From Adiantum capillus-veneris (Eukaryota > Streptophyta > Polypodiopsida > Polypodiales > Pteridaceae), in the NCBI GenBank assembly GCA_014529385.2, contig CM043950.1, forward strand, positions 65,676,935-65,740,934: 64,000 nucleotides of DNA, given 5' to 3'. The notes beneath the pieces were generated by a model. The model was not told where the DNA came from. It ran no database searches and saw nothing but the letters and a program-made list of their open reading frames with translations. Both the position numbers and the translations under genes were made by a program. Below, piece after piece: positions 31,792-45,416 of this stretch. Within the stretch, counting starts at the first letter, position 1. Each line of letters opens with the position of its first letter.

Positions 31792-33540
31792 GATGGAGAT
31801 GCCAAAACAGTTAAAGCAGTTTATGAAGATTTCAATGCCAGTGGATTTGATAAAAATCTAGCGGTTGCAGATTTGCCAAAAATGATGGAATTAGTTCAGG
31901 GATATCTGCAAGAAGCAAAAGTCGTGCAATTAAAAAAGCAGATTGATGATGCTGTAGAGCTAGCACTTGATGTTGTTCGAGAGCAGTATTATATTTTCAG
32001 GGATATGATCTAGAAGGTTTTATTGCATGTTACGAAGCTGAGATGAAGAGCCGAAATGTTCCAGAAGATCGGATGATTGCAGCTTTTGAGGAGGTTGTAA
32101 ACTCGGATTTTAAAAAGCAGGTTCATAAACTGGCAGAAGCATATCCCACACGGTGGGAGTATTTTGCAGAGGAATTTATTTACGAAAGCTCAAGGATTCT
32201 AGATTGGGAAATAAAGGAGATTACTGAACGAAGTAAGGTTGTCTTCAGTAAAGGTGAATGGGAAAGATGCAGATCCTCAACTATGATGATTCTGGGAGCA
32301 TATTTTTGCAAGAAGTAAAGCCAAAGAAAATGTTGAGCTGGAAGTAGCAGATTCAGTTTGAGAGGAGATTATTTTGAGCAATGAAGAAAAGGTAAATGAT
32401 GAATTTGATGCTGAAACAGGCTTATACAATTTTTTTTCAAAGATTGCTCGCATGGACGTTACCTTTAATAATGGTTCCAGTGAAGACATAGACTGTACAG
32501 CAAGCGGTTCACAAGATGTTGACCTTGAAATGGGTTTATTCTGAAGGAGTTCATGAAGAAGATGAACCTCTACAAGATGTTTCTAAAACTATCAGCACTA
32601 TAGGCGAGCAGGACAACATGTTTGCTGCAGATGATTGCATAAACAAAGCTATTATATACACAGTAGCTGATGAAGTGACCAAGATTGTGGACCCAGTACA
32701 GGATGAGCCTGAGGATATCATTGAACCTATGATTGCTACTAACAATATGCTTGCAGATGTTGCTATCACAGAAGAGGATGCTATAATCGGTGAATTTTTG
32801 TCTAGATCTGAAGGAGATGTTTATGGCAGTATAGAATAGCTTTTTGATGCGTATACCTCTTCAGAGGGGGTCCCAGATGAGCCTTTAAAATTCTATAATG
32901 TATTTCTAAGTGCTGATGAGGAAGCAGAGGATGATATGGATGAGTATGAAGATTGCTCGGATCATGCTGATTGTGGACAAATTATAGACAGGGATTTTAC
33001 ATCTATGCTTGTACATGGGCTGCATGAGGAGATAACTCCTACAATTTTGATTAATGTTGAGACTTCAGAGGGTGATTTTCTCGAGGATGTTATGGATGAA
33101 GATCTACATGATAAAGATGTTTTTCATGATCAAGCTGAAATCCCAACAGGTGAAAATTCGTCTGATGATACAGGTCGAGAAACTCCCAAGGTTTTTCGTG
33201 ATGGATATGAAGCTAGAGGGGGTGATGATGCTAAATCATCCTTGATACTGCATAAAATGCATAGGGTTTTTCATTTGCTTGGACAATGTGACAGATGTGG
33301 TTGGATTTGGATGTTGTTCCTATTGATGCTTATGTCAGTGATGTCTTGGCTACCAGTAAAAGGGAGCCAGATTTCTTTAATGCTTTCTGGTAAAAAGCTT
33401 AAAAAGTTGCCAACAGTTTACGCGATGTGGGTGTTGCACTATGCTTCAGGTGAAGCTCTAGTATATTGCGTAGCCCATCAATGCTATGTGATCTCATTGG
33501 TGTTTGATCTAGGAGATTCTAAGGATGTTCATAAGCAGAG
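31792..33540 (+). pseudogene. gag: Gag-like remains of the third LTR element plus acidic region
   Basis: A frame at 31,792-32,010 encodes KTVKAVYEDFNASGFDKN, then LKKQIDDAVELALDVVREQY. After a shift near 31,998 the next frame (32,001-32,318) reads GYDLEGFIACYEAEMKSRNV, then PEDRMIAAFEEVV. This aligns in pattern with the gypsy 1 gag (KYLREYVKGMELHRVSEGEM) and supports a gag identity. From 32,516 to about 33,540 a very acidic frame with one TAG at 32,837 follows (EDEPLQDVS, DEYEDCSDHAD). It runs into the satellite. No protease or polymerase is seen, so the element is either truncated or non-autonomous. Confidence 0.55.
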
Positions 33541-33680
33541 TCTTGACGGTCTACGATGGCAGAATCACCAGTTTTTGACCGTTGGGTCCTGAGCGAATCA
33601 AAAACAAAAAAACATGCCGATTGTGCTACCCTAGACCGACGAGACGGGAGCGAATGGCCATGAAACTTTGCAGGGGTAGG

Positions 33681-36600
33681 AAAAGCACCTTGGAAAGTTT
33701 CATGGGCACACAATCCGTCTCTACGGGTTATCGTGGCACAATCGCCAGTTTTTTACCATTGGGTCCTTAACGAAGCCAAAACGAAATAATTGGCGATTGT
33801 GCCAGCCTAGACCGAGGAGACAAAAACGGATGGCCATGAAACATTGGGGGGGCAAGAAAAGCACCTAAATTCATGACCTTGCAAATTTTCATGGGCATTG
33901 CAATCCGTCTCGACGGGCTACGCTGGCACAATCACTAGTTTTTGACTATTGGGCCCTTAACAAAGCCAGAACAAAAAAATTGGTGATTGTGCCACCCTAG
34001 ACCTACGAGACAGAAAAAGATGGCCATCAAAACATTGCAACGGAGAGAAAGCACCTAAATCTTTGCCCCTAAAAAGTTTCACGGGCAACGCAATCCGTTT
34101 CGACAAGCTATGGTGGCACAATCGCCAGTTTTTGACCATTGGGCCTTAGCGAAGCCAAAACGAAAAAATTGGCGATTATGCCACCCTAGACACACGAGAC
34201 GGGAGAGGATGGCCATGAAACATTGCAAGGGTAGGGAAAGTATCTAGTCCTTGCCTATGTAAAGCTTCATGGGTATCGCAAACCGTCTCGACGGTCTACG
34301 GTGGCACAATCGCCAGTTTTTTACCATTGGGCCCTTAACCAAACCAAAACAAAAAATTGGCGATTGTGCTACTCTAGACCGACGAGACGCGAGCGAATAG
34401 CCAAGAAACTTTTCAAGGGCAAGAAAAGCACCTATATCCTCACCCCTACAAAGTTTTATAGGCATCATAATCCGTCTCGACGGGCTACGGTGGCACAATC
34501 GCCAGTTTTTGACCATTGGGTCCTTAACGAATCCAAAACGAAGGAATTGGCGATTGTGCCACCCTAGACCGACGAGACGGGAGCGGATGGCCATGAAACT
34601 TTGTAGGGGTAAGGAAAGAACTTGAATACCTACCCCTGCAAAGTTTCATGGGCAACACAACCTGTCTTGATGGTCTACTATGGCACAATCTCCACTTTTT
34701 TACCATTAGGCCCTTAGCGAAGCCAAAACGAAAAAATTGGTGATTGTGCCACCCTAGATAGAAGAGACGCAAGTGGATGGCCATGAAAATTTTTAGGGGC
34801 AAGGAAAGCACCTAAATCCCTGCCCTTGCAAAGTTTTATGGGCATCACAATCCGTTTCGACAGGCTACGATGGCACAATCTCCAGTTTTTGACCATTGGG
34901 CCATTAGCGAATCCAAATCGAAAGAATTGGCGATTGTGCTACCCTAGACAGACGAGACGGGCAGGATAGCCATGAAACTTTGCAAGGGTAGGGAAAGCAC
35001 TTGAATACCCACCCCTGCAAAATTTCATCTTCAATGCAACATGTCTCGAGAGTCAAGTATGGCACAATTACCAGTTTTTGACCATTATGCCCTTAGCGAA
35101 GCCAAAACGACAAAATTGGCGATTTTGCCACTGTAGATCGACGAGACGGGAGAAGATGGCCATGAAACATTACAAGGGTAGGAAAAGAATCTAAATATGT
35201 GCCCCTGTAAAGTTTCATGGGCATCCCAATCCTGCTTAACGGTCTACGATGGCACAATCACCAGTTTTTGACCGTTAGGCCCTTAGCGAAGCCAAAACAA
35301 AAAAATTGGTGATTTTTCTACCCTAGACCGACGTCACAGGAGCGGATGGCCATGAAACTTTTCAGGGGCAAGGAATGAACCTAAATCCCCACCCTGCAAA
35401 GTTTTATGGGCATACAATGCATCTCGACGGGCTATGGTGGCATAATCGCCAGTTTTTTACCATTGGACCGTTAGCGAATCCAAAACGAAAGAATTGGCGA
35501 TTGTGCTACCCTAGACAGACGAGACGAACAGGGAAAGAACTTGAGTATCCACCCGTGCAAAGTTTTATGGGAAACGTGACCCCCGTCTCGATGGCCCTAC
35601 TATGGCACAATCGCCAACTTTTGACCATTAGGCCCTTAGCGAAGCCAAAACAAAAAAATTGGTGATTGTGCCACCCTAGACCAACGAGACGGGAGCAGAT
35701 GGCCATAAAATGTTGCAAGGGTTGGGAAAGCATCTAAATCTCCATCCCTATAAAGCTTCATAGGCATTGCAATCCGTTTTGACGGTCTACGATGGCAAAA
35801 TCACCAATTTTTTACCGTTGGGCCTTTAACGAAGCCAAAACGAAAAAATTGGCAATTGTGCTACCCTAGACCGAACAGACGGGAGCTGATGGCTATGAGA
35901 CTTTGCAAGGGTAGGAAAAGAACCTTGGAAAGTTTCATGGGTACACAATCTGTCTCGATGGGCTACGGTGGCATAATCGTCAGTTTTTTACCATTGCATC
36001 CTTAGCGAAGCCAAAAGGAAAAAATTTACGATTGTGCCACCCTAGACCGAGGAGACAAAAATGGATGGCCATGAAACAATGGGGGGGCAATAAAAGCACC
36101 TAAATTCATGTCCTTGCAAAGTTTCATGGGCATTGCAATCCGTCTCGACGGGCTACGCTGGCACAATCACTAGTTTTTTACTATTAGGCCCTTAGCAAAG
36201 CCAGAACAAAAAAATTGGTGATTATGCCACCCTAGACCTACGAGACGGAAAAGGATGGCCATCAAAACATTGCAACGGAGAGAAAGCACCTAAAACGGGG
36301 CAAGTAATGAACCTAAATCCCCACCCTGCAAAGTTTTATGGGCATACAATGCATCTCGACGGGCTATGGTGGCATAATCGCCAGTTTTTTACCATTGGAC
36401 CGTTAGCGAATCCAAAACGAAAGAATTGGCGATTGTGCTACCCTAGACAGACGAGACGAACAGGGAAATAACTTGAGTATCCACCTGTGCAAAGTTTTAT
36501 GGGAAACGCGACCCCCGTCTCGATGGCCCTACTATGGCACAATCGCCAACTTTTGACCATTAGGCCCTTAGCGAAGCCAAAACAAAAAAATTGGCGATTG

Positions 36601-36847
36601 TGCCACCCTAGACCAACGAGACGGGAGCAGATGGCCATAAAATGTTGCAAGGGTTGGGAAAGCATCTAAATCTCCATCCCTATAAAGCTTCATAGGCATT
36701 GCAATCCGTTTTGACGGTCTACGATGGCAAAATCACCAATTTTTTACCGTTGGGCCTTTAACGAAGCCAAAACGAAAAAATTGGCAATTGTGCTACCCTA
36801 GACCGAACAGACGGGAGCTGATGGCTATGAGACTTTGCAAGGGTAGG
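33681..36847. repeat. Higher-order repeat copy 1 (3,167 bp)
   Basis: The marker AAAAGCACCTTGGAAAGT begins at 33,681 and again at 36,848, exactly 3,167 bp apart. Inside, two direct 932-bp blocks start at GGCAAGGAATG (about 35,370) and GGCAAGTAATG (about 36,302). This copy differs from the others more than they differ among themselves, especially in its first 600 bp. Confidence 0.88.
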
Positions 36848-39800
36848 AAAAGCACCTTGGAAAGTCTCATGGGCACACAATCCGTCTCTACGGGTTATCG
36901 TGGCACAATCGCCAGTTTTTTACCATTGGGTCCTTAACGAAGCCAAAACGAAATAATTGGCGATTGTGCCAGCCTAGACCGAGGAGACAAAAACGGATGG
37001 CCATGAAACAATGGGGGGGCAATAAAAGCACCTAAATTCATGTCCTTGCAAAGTTTCATGGGCATTGCAATCCGTCTCGACGGGCTACGCTGGCACAATC
37101 ACTAGTTTTTTACTATTAGGCCCTTAGCAAAGCCAGAACAAAAAAATTGGTGATTATGCCACCCTAGACCTACGAGACGAAAAAGGATGGCCATCAAAAC
37201 ATTGCAATGGAGAGAAAGCACCTAAAAATTTTCCCCTAAAAAGTTTCACGGGCAACGCAATCCGTTTCGACAGGCTATGGTGGCACAATCGCCAGTTTTT
37301 TACCATTGGGCCTTAGCGAAGCCAAAACGAAAAAATTGGCGATTATGCCACCCTAGACACACAAGACGGGAGAGGATGGCCATGAAACATTGCAAGGGTA
37401 GGGAAATTATCTAGTCCTTGCCTATGTAAAGCTTCATGGGTATCGCAAACCGTCTCGACGGTCTACGGTGGCACAATCGCCAGTTTTTTACCATTGGGCC
37501 CTTAACCAAACCAAAACAAAAAATTGGCGATTGTGCTACTCTAGACCGACGAGACGCGAGCGAATAGCCAAGAAACTTTTCAAGGGCAAGAAAAGCACCT
37601 ATATCCTCACCCCTACAAAGTTTTATAGGCATCATAATCCGTCTCGACGGGCTACGGTGGCACAATCGCTAGTTTTTGACCATTGGGTCCTTAACGAATC
37701 CAAAACGAAGGAATTGGCGATTGTGCCACCCTAGACCGACGAGACGGGAGCGGATGGCCATGAAACTTTGTAGGGGTAAGGAAAGAACTTGAATACCTAC
37801 CCCTGCAAAGTTTCATGGGCAACACAACCTGTCTTGATGGTCTACTATGGCACAATCTCCACTTTTTTACCATTAGGCCCTTAGCGAAGCCAAAACGAAA
37901 AAATTGGTGATTGTGCCACCCTAGATAGAAGAGACGCAAGTGGATGGCCATGAAAATTTTTAGGGGCAAGGAAAGCACCTAAATCCCTGCCCTTGCAAAG
38001 TTTTATGGGCATCACAATCCGTTTCGACAGGCTACGATGGCACAATCTCCAGTTTTTGACCATTGGGCCATTAGCGAATCCAAATCGAAAGAATTGGCGA
38101 TTGTGCTACCCTAGACAGACGAGACGGGCAGGATAGCCATGAAACTTTGCAAGGGTAGGGAAAGCACTTGAATACCCACCCCTGCAAAATTTCATCTTCA
38201 ATGCAACATGTCTCGAGAGTCAAGTATGGCACAATTACCAGTTTTTGACCATTATGCCCTTAGCGAAGCGAAAACGACAAAATTGGCGATTTTGCCACTG
38301 TAGATCGACGAGACGGGAGAAGATGGCCATGAAACATTACAAGGGTAGGAAAAGAATCTAAATATGTGCCCCTGTAAAGTTTCATGGGCATCCCAATCCT
38401 GCTTAACGGTCTACGATGGCACAATCACCAGTTTTTGACCGTTAGGCCCTTAGCGAAGCCAAAACAAAAAAATTGGTGATTTTTCTACCCTAGACCGACG
38501 TCACAGGAGCGGATGGCCATGAAACTTTTCAGGGGCAAGGAATGAACCTAAATCCCCACCCTGCAAAGTTTTATGGGCATACAATGCATCTCGACGGGCT
38601 ATGGTGGCATAATCGCCAGTTTTTTACCATTGGACCGTTAGCGAATCCAAAACGAAAGAATTGGCGATTGTGCTACCCTAGACAGACGAGACGAACAGGG
38701 AAAGAGCTTGAGTATCCACCCGTGCAAAGTTTTATGGGAAACGCGACCCCCGTCTCGATGGCCCTACTATGGCACAATCGCCAACTTTTGACCATTAGGC
38801 CCTTAGCGAAGCCAAAACAAAAAAATTGGTGATTGTGCCACCCTAGACCAACGAGACGGGAGCAGATGGCCATAAAATGTTGCAAGGGTTGGGAAAGCAT
38901 CTAAATCTCCATCCCTATAAAGCTTCATAGGCATTGCAATCCGTTTTGACGGTCTACGATGGCAAAATCACCAATTTTTTACCGTTGGGCCTTTAACGAA
39001 GCCAAAACGAAAAAATTGGCAATTGTGCTACCCTAGACCGAACAGACGGGAGCTGATGGCTATGAGACTTTGCAAGGGTAGGAAAAGAACCTTGGAAAGT
39101 TTCATGGGTACACAATCTGTCTCGATGGGCTACGGTGGCATAATCGTCAGTTTTTTACCATTGCATCCTTAGCGAAGCCAAAAGGAAAAAATTTACGATT
39201 GTGCCACCCTAGACCGAGGAGACAAAAACGGATGGCCATGAAACAATGGGGGGGCAATAAAAGCACCTAAATTCATGTCCTTGCAAAGTTTCATGGGCAT
39301 TGCAATCCGTCTCGACGGGCTACGCTGGCACAATCACTAGTTTTTTACTATTAGGCCCTTAGCAAAGCCAGAACAAAAAAATTGGTGATTATGCCACCCT
39401 AGACCTACGAGACGGAAAAGGATGGCCATCAAAACATTGCAACGGAGAGAAAGCACCTAAAACGGGGCAAGTAATGAACCTAAATCCCCACCCTGCAAAG
39501 TTTTATGGGCATACAATGCAGCTCGACGGGCTATGGTGGCATAATCGCCAGTTTTTTACCATTGGACCGTTAGCGAATCCAAAACGAAAGAATTGGCGAT
39601 TGTGCTACCCTAGACAGACGAGACGAACAGGGAAATAACTTGAGTATCCACCTGTGCAAAGTTTTATGGGAAACGCGACCCCCGTCTCGATGGCCCTACT
39701 ATGGCACAATCGCCAACTTTTGACCATTAGGCCCTTAGCGAAGCCAAAACAAAAAAATTGGCGATTGTGCCACCCTAGACCAACGAGACGGGAGCAGATG

Positions 39801-40014
39801 GCCATAAAATGTTGCAAGGGTTGGGAAAGCATCTAAATCTCCATCCCTATAAAGCTTCATAGGCATTGCAATCCGTTTTGACGGTCTACGATGGCAAAAT
39901 CACCAATTTTTTACCGTTGGGCCTTTAACGAAGCCAAAACGAAAAAATTGGCAATTGTGCTACCCTAGACCGAACAGACGGGAGCTGATGGCTATGAGAC
40001 TTTGCAAGGGTAGG
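36848..40014. repeat. Higher-order repeat copy 2 (3,167 bp)
   Basis: Bounded by the same marker at 36,848 and 40,015. Both 932-bp blocks are present. It differs from copy 3 by only a handful of substitutions by eye. Confidence 0.9.
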
Positions 40015-43000
40015 AAAAGCACCTTGGAAAGTTTCATGGGCACACAATCCGTCTCTACGGGTTATCGTGGCACAATCGCCAGTTTTTTACCATTGGGTCC
40101 TTAACGAAGCCAAAACGAAATAATTGGCGATTGTGCCAGCCTAGACCGAGGAGACAAAAACGGATGGCCATGAAACAATGGGGGGGCAATAAAAGCACCT
40201 AAATTCATGTCCTTGCAAAGTTTCATGGGCATTGCAATCCGTCTCGACGGGCTACGCTGGCACAATCACTAGTTTTTTACTATTAGGCCCTTAGCAAAGC
40301 CAGAACAAAAAAATTGGTGATTATGCCACCCTAGACCTACGAGACGGAAAAGGATGGCCATCAAAACATTGCAATGGAGAGAAAGCACCTAAAACTTTTC
40401 CCCTAAAAAGTTTCACGGGCAACGCAATCCGTTTCGACAGGCTATGGTGGCACAATCGCCAGTTTTTTACCATTGGGCCTTAGCGAAGCCAAAACGAAAA
40501 AATTGGCGATTATGCCACCCTAGACACACAAGACGGGAGAGGATGGCCATGAAACATTGCAAGGGTAGGGAAATTATCTAGTCCTTGCCTATGTAAAGCT
40601 TCATGGGTATCGCAAACCGTCTCGACGGTCTACGGTGGCACAATCGCTAGTTTTTTACCATTGGGCCCTTAACCAAACCAAAACAAAAAATTGGCGATTG
40701 TGCTACTCTAGACCGACGAGACGCGAGCGAATAGCCAAGAAACTTTTTAAGGGCAAGAAAAGCACCTATATCCTCACCCCTACAAAGTTTTATAGGCATC
40801 ATAATCCGTCTCGACGGGCTACGATGGCACAATCGCTAGTTTTTGACCATTGGGTCCTTAACGAATCCAAAACGAAGGAATTGGCGATTGTGCCACCCTA
40901 GACCGACGAGACGGGAGCGGATGGCCATGAAACTTTGTAGGGGTAAGGAAAGAACTTGAATACCTACCCCTGCAAAGTTTCATGGGCAACACAACCTGTC
41001 TTGATGGTCTACTATGGCACAATCTCCACTTTTTTACCATTAGGCCCTTAGCGAAGCCAAAACGAAAAAATTGGTGATTGTGCCACCCTAGATAGAAGAG
41101 ACGCAAGTGGATGGCCATGAAAATTTTTAGGGGCAAGGAAAGCACCTAAATCCCTACCCTTGCAAAGTTTTATGGGCATCACAATCCGTTTCGACAGGCT
41201 ACGATGGCACAATCTCCAGTTTTTGACCATTGGGCCATTAGCGAATCCAAATCGAAAGAATTGGCGATTGTGCTACCCTAGACAGACGAGACGGGCAGGA
41301 TAGCCATGAAACTTTGCAAGGGTAGGGAAAGCACTTGAATACCCACCCCTACAAAATTTCATCTTCAATGCAACATGTCTCGAGAGTCAAGTATGGCACA
41401 ATTACCAGTTTTTGACCATTATGCCCTTAGCGAAGCGAAAACGACAAAATTGGCGATTTTGCCACTGTAGATCGACGAGACGGGAGAAGATGGCCATGAA
41501 ACATTACAAGGGTAGGAAAAGAATCTAAATATGTGCCCCTGTAAAGTTTCATGGGCATCCCAATCCTGCTTAACGGTCTACGATGGCACAATCACCAGTT
41601 TTTGACCGTTAGGCCCTTAGCGAAGCCAAAACAAAAAAATTGGTGATTTTTCTACCCTAGACCGACGTCACAGGAGCGGATGGCCATGAAACTTTTCAGG
41701 GGCAAGGAATGAACCTAAATCCCCACCCTGCAAAGTTTTATGGGCATACAATGCATCTCGACGGGCTATGGTGGCATAATCGCCAGTTTTTTACCATTGG
41801 ACCGTTAGCGAATCCAAAACGAAAGAATTGGCGATTGTGCTACCCTATACAGACGAGACGAACAGGGAAAGAACTTGAGTATCCACCCGTGCAAAGTTTT
41901 ATGGGAAACGCGGCCCCCGTCTCGATGGCCCTACTATGGCACAATCGCCAACTTTTGACCATTAGGCCCTTAGCGAAGCCAAAACAAAAAAATTGGTGAT
42001 TGTGCCACCCTAGACCAACGAGACGGGAGCAGATGGCCATAAAATGTTGCAAGGGTTGGGAAAGCATCTAAATCTCCATCCCTATAAAGCTTCATAGGCA
42101 TTGCAATCCGTTTTGACGGTCTACGATGGCAAAATCACCAATTTTTTACCGTTGGGCCTTTAACGAAGCCAAAACGAAAAAATTGGCAATTGTGCTACCC
42201 TAGACCGAACAGACGGGAGCTGATGGCTATGAGACTTTGCAAGGGTAGGAAAAGAACCTTGGAAAGTTTCATGGGTACACAATCTGTCTCGATGGGCTAC
42301 GGTGGTATAATCGTCAGTTTTTTACCATTGCATCCTTAGCGAAGCCAAAAGGAAAAAATTTACGATTGTGCCACCCTAGACCGAGGAGACAAAAACGGAT
42401 GGCCATGAAACAATGGGGGGGCAATAAAAGCACCTAAATTCATGTCCTTGCAAAGTTTCATGGGCATTGCAATCCGTCTCGACGGGCTACGCTGGCACAA
42501 TCACTAGTTTTTTACTATTAGGCCCTTAGCAAAGCCAGAACAAAAAAATTGGTGATTATGCCACCCTAGACCTACGAGACGGAAAAGGATGGCCATCAAA
42601 ACATTGCAACGGAGAGAAAGCACCTAAAACGGGGCAAGTAATGAACCTAAATCCCCACCCTGCAAAGTTTTATGGGCATACAATGCATCTCGACGGGCTA
42701 TGGTGGCATAATCGCCAGTTTTTTACCATTGGACCGTTAGCGAATCCAAAACGAAAGAATTGGCGATTGTGCTACCCTAGATAGACGAGACGAACAGGGA
42801 AATAACTTGAGTATCCACCTGTGCAAAGTTTTATGGGAAACGCGACCCCCGTCTCGATGGCCCTACTATGGCACAATCGCCAACTTTTGACCATTAGGCC
42901 CTTAGCGAAGCCAAAACAAAAAAATTGGCGATTGTGCCACCCTAGACCAACGAGACGGGAGCAGATGGCCATAAAATGTTGCAAGGGTTGGGAAAGCATC

Positions 43001-43181
43001 TAAATCTCCATCCCTATAAAGCTTCATAGGCATTGCAATCCGTTTTGACGGTCTACGATGGCAAAATCACCAATTTTTTACCGTTGGGCCTTTAACGAAG
43101 CCAAAACGAAAAAATTCGCAATTGTGCTACCCTAGACCGAACAGACGGGAGCTGATGGCTATGAGACTTTGCAAGGGTAGG
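40015..43181. repeat. Higher-order repeat copy 3 (3,167 bp)
   Basis: Bounded by the marker at 40,015 and 43,182, with both 932-bp blocks. Near-identity with copies 2 and 4 indicates recent amplification. Confidence 0.9.
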
Positions 43182-45416
43182 AAAAGCACCTTGGAAAGTT
43201 TCATGGGCACACAATCCGTCTCTACGGGTTATCGTGGCACAATCGCCAGTTTTTTACCATTGGGTCCTTAACGAAGCCAAAACGAAATAATTGGCGATTG
43301 TGCCAGCCTAGACCGAGGAGACAAAAACGGATGGCCATGAAACAATGGGGGGGCAATAAAAGCACCTAAATTCATGTCCTTGCAAAGTTTCATGGGCATT
43401 GCAATCCGTCTCGACGGGCTACGCTGGCACAATCACTAGTTTTTTACTATTAGGCCCTTAGCAAAGCCAGAACAAAAAAATTGGTGATTATGCCACCCTA
43501 GACCTACGAGACGGAAAAGGATGGCCATCAAAACATTGCAATGGAGAGAAAGCACCTAAAAATTTTCCCCTAAAAAGTTTCATGGGCAACGCAATCCGTT
43601 TCGACAGGCTATGGTGGCACAATCGCCAGTTTTTTACCATTGGGCCTTAGCGAAGCCAAAACGAAAAAATTGGCGATTATGCCACCCTAAACACACAAGA
43701 CGGGAGAGGATGGCCATGAAACATTGCAAGGGTAGGGAAATTATCTAGTCCTTGCCTATGTAAAGCTTCATGGGTATCGCAAACCGTCTCGACGGTCTAC
43801 GGTGGCACAATCGCCAGTTTTTTACCATTGGGCCCTTAACCAAACCAAAACAAAAAATTGGCGATTGTGCAACTCTAGACCGACGAGACGCGAGCGAATA
43901 GCCAAGAAACTTTTTAAGGGCAAGAAAAGCACCTATATCCTCACCCCTACAAAGTTTTATAGGCATCATAATCCGTCTCGACGGGCTACGATGGCACAAT
44001 CGCTAGTTTTTGACCATTGGGTCCTTAACGAATCCAAAACGAAGGAATTGGCGATTGTGCCACCCTAGACCGACGAGACGGGAGCGGATGGCCATGAAAC
44101 TTTGTAGGGGTAAGGAAAGAACTTGAATACCTACCCCTGCAAAGTTTCATGGGCAACACAACCTGTCTTGATGGTCTACTATGGCACAATCTCCACTTTT
44201 TTACCATTAGGCCCTTAGCGAAGCCAAAACGAAAAAATTGGTGATTGTGCCACCCTAGATAGAAGAGACGCAAGTGGATGGCCATGAAAATTTTTAGGGG
44301 CAAGGAAAGCACCTAAATCCCTACCCTTGCAAAGTTTTATGGGCATCACAATCCGTTTCGACAGGCTACGATGGCACAATCTCCAGTTTTTGACCATTGG
44401 GCCATTAGCGAATCCAAATCGAAAGAATTGGCGATTGTGCTACCCTAGACAGACGAGACGGGCAGGATAGCCATGAAACTTTGCAAGGGTAGGGAAAGCA
44501 CTTGAATACCCACCCCTACAAAATTTCATCTTCAATGCAACATGTCTCGAGAGTCAAGTATGGCACAATTACCAGTTTTTGACCATTATGCCCTTAGCGA
44601 AGCCAAAACGACAAAATTGGCGATTTTGCCACTGTAGATCGACGAGACGGGAGAAGATGGCCATGAAACATTACAAGGGTAGGAAAAGAATCTAAATATG
44701 TGCCCCTGTAAAGTTTCATGGGCATCCCAATCCTGCTTAACGGTCTACGATGGCACAATGACCAGTTTTTGACCGTTAGGCCCTTAGCGAAGCCAAAACA
44801 AAAAAATTGGTGATTTTTCTACCCTAGACCGACGTCACAGGAGCGGATGGCCATGAAACTTTTCAGGGGCAAGTAATGAACCTAAATCCCCACCCTGCAA
44901 AGTTTTATGGGCATACAATGCATCTCGACGGGCTATGGTGGCATAATCGCCAGTTTTTTACCATTGGACCGTTAGCGAATCCAAAACGAAAGAATTGGCG
45001 ATTGTGCTACCCTAGACAGACGAGACGAACAGGGAAATAACTTGAGTATCCACCTGTGCAAAGTTTTATGGGAAACGCGACCCCCGTCTCGATGGCCCTA
45101 CTATGGCACAATCGCCAACTTTTGACCATTAGGCCCTTAGCGAAGCCAAAACAAAAAAATTGGCGATTGTGCCACCCTAGACCAACGAGACGGGAGCAGA
45201 TGGCCATAAAATGTTGCAAGGGTTGGGAAAGCATCTAAATCTCCATCCCTATAAAGCTTCATAGGCATTGCAATCCGTTTTGACGGTCTACGATGGCAAA
45301 ATCACCAATTTTTTACCGTTGGGCCTTTAACGAAGCCAAAACGAAAAAATTCGCAATTGTGCTACCCTAGACCGAACAGACGGGAGCTGATGGCTATGAG
45401 ACTTTGCAAGGGTAGG
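43182..45416. repeat. Higher-order repeat copy 4, deleted form (2,235 bp)
   Basis: The marker interval is 2,235 bp, which is 3,167 minus 932. The junction near 44,865 reads CAGGGGCAAG then TAATGAACC. Its left side is of first-block type and its right side of second-block type. This is what recombination between the two 932-bp blocks would leave. Confidence 0.9.

Noticed and set aside
32936-33592. A 218-codon acidic gene running into the satellite
   Set aside because: Its frame is a continuation, after a TAG at 32,837, of the decayed LTR-element interior, and its last codons are satellite sequence.
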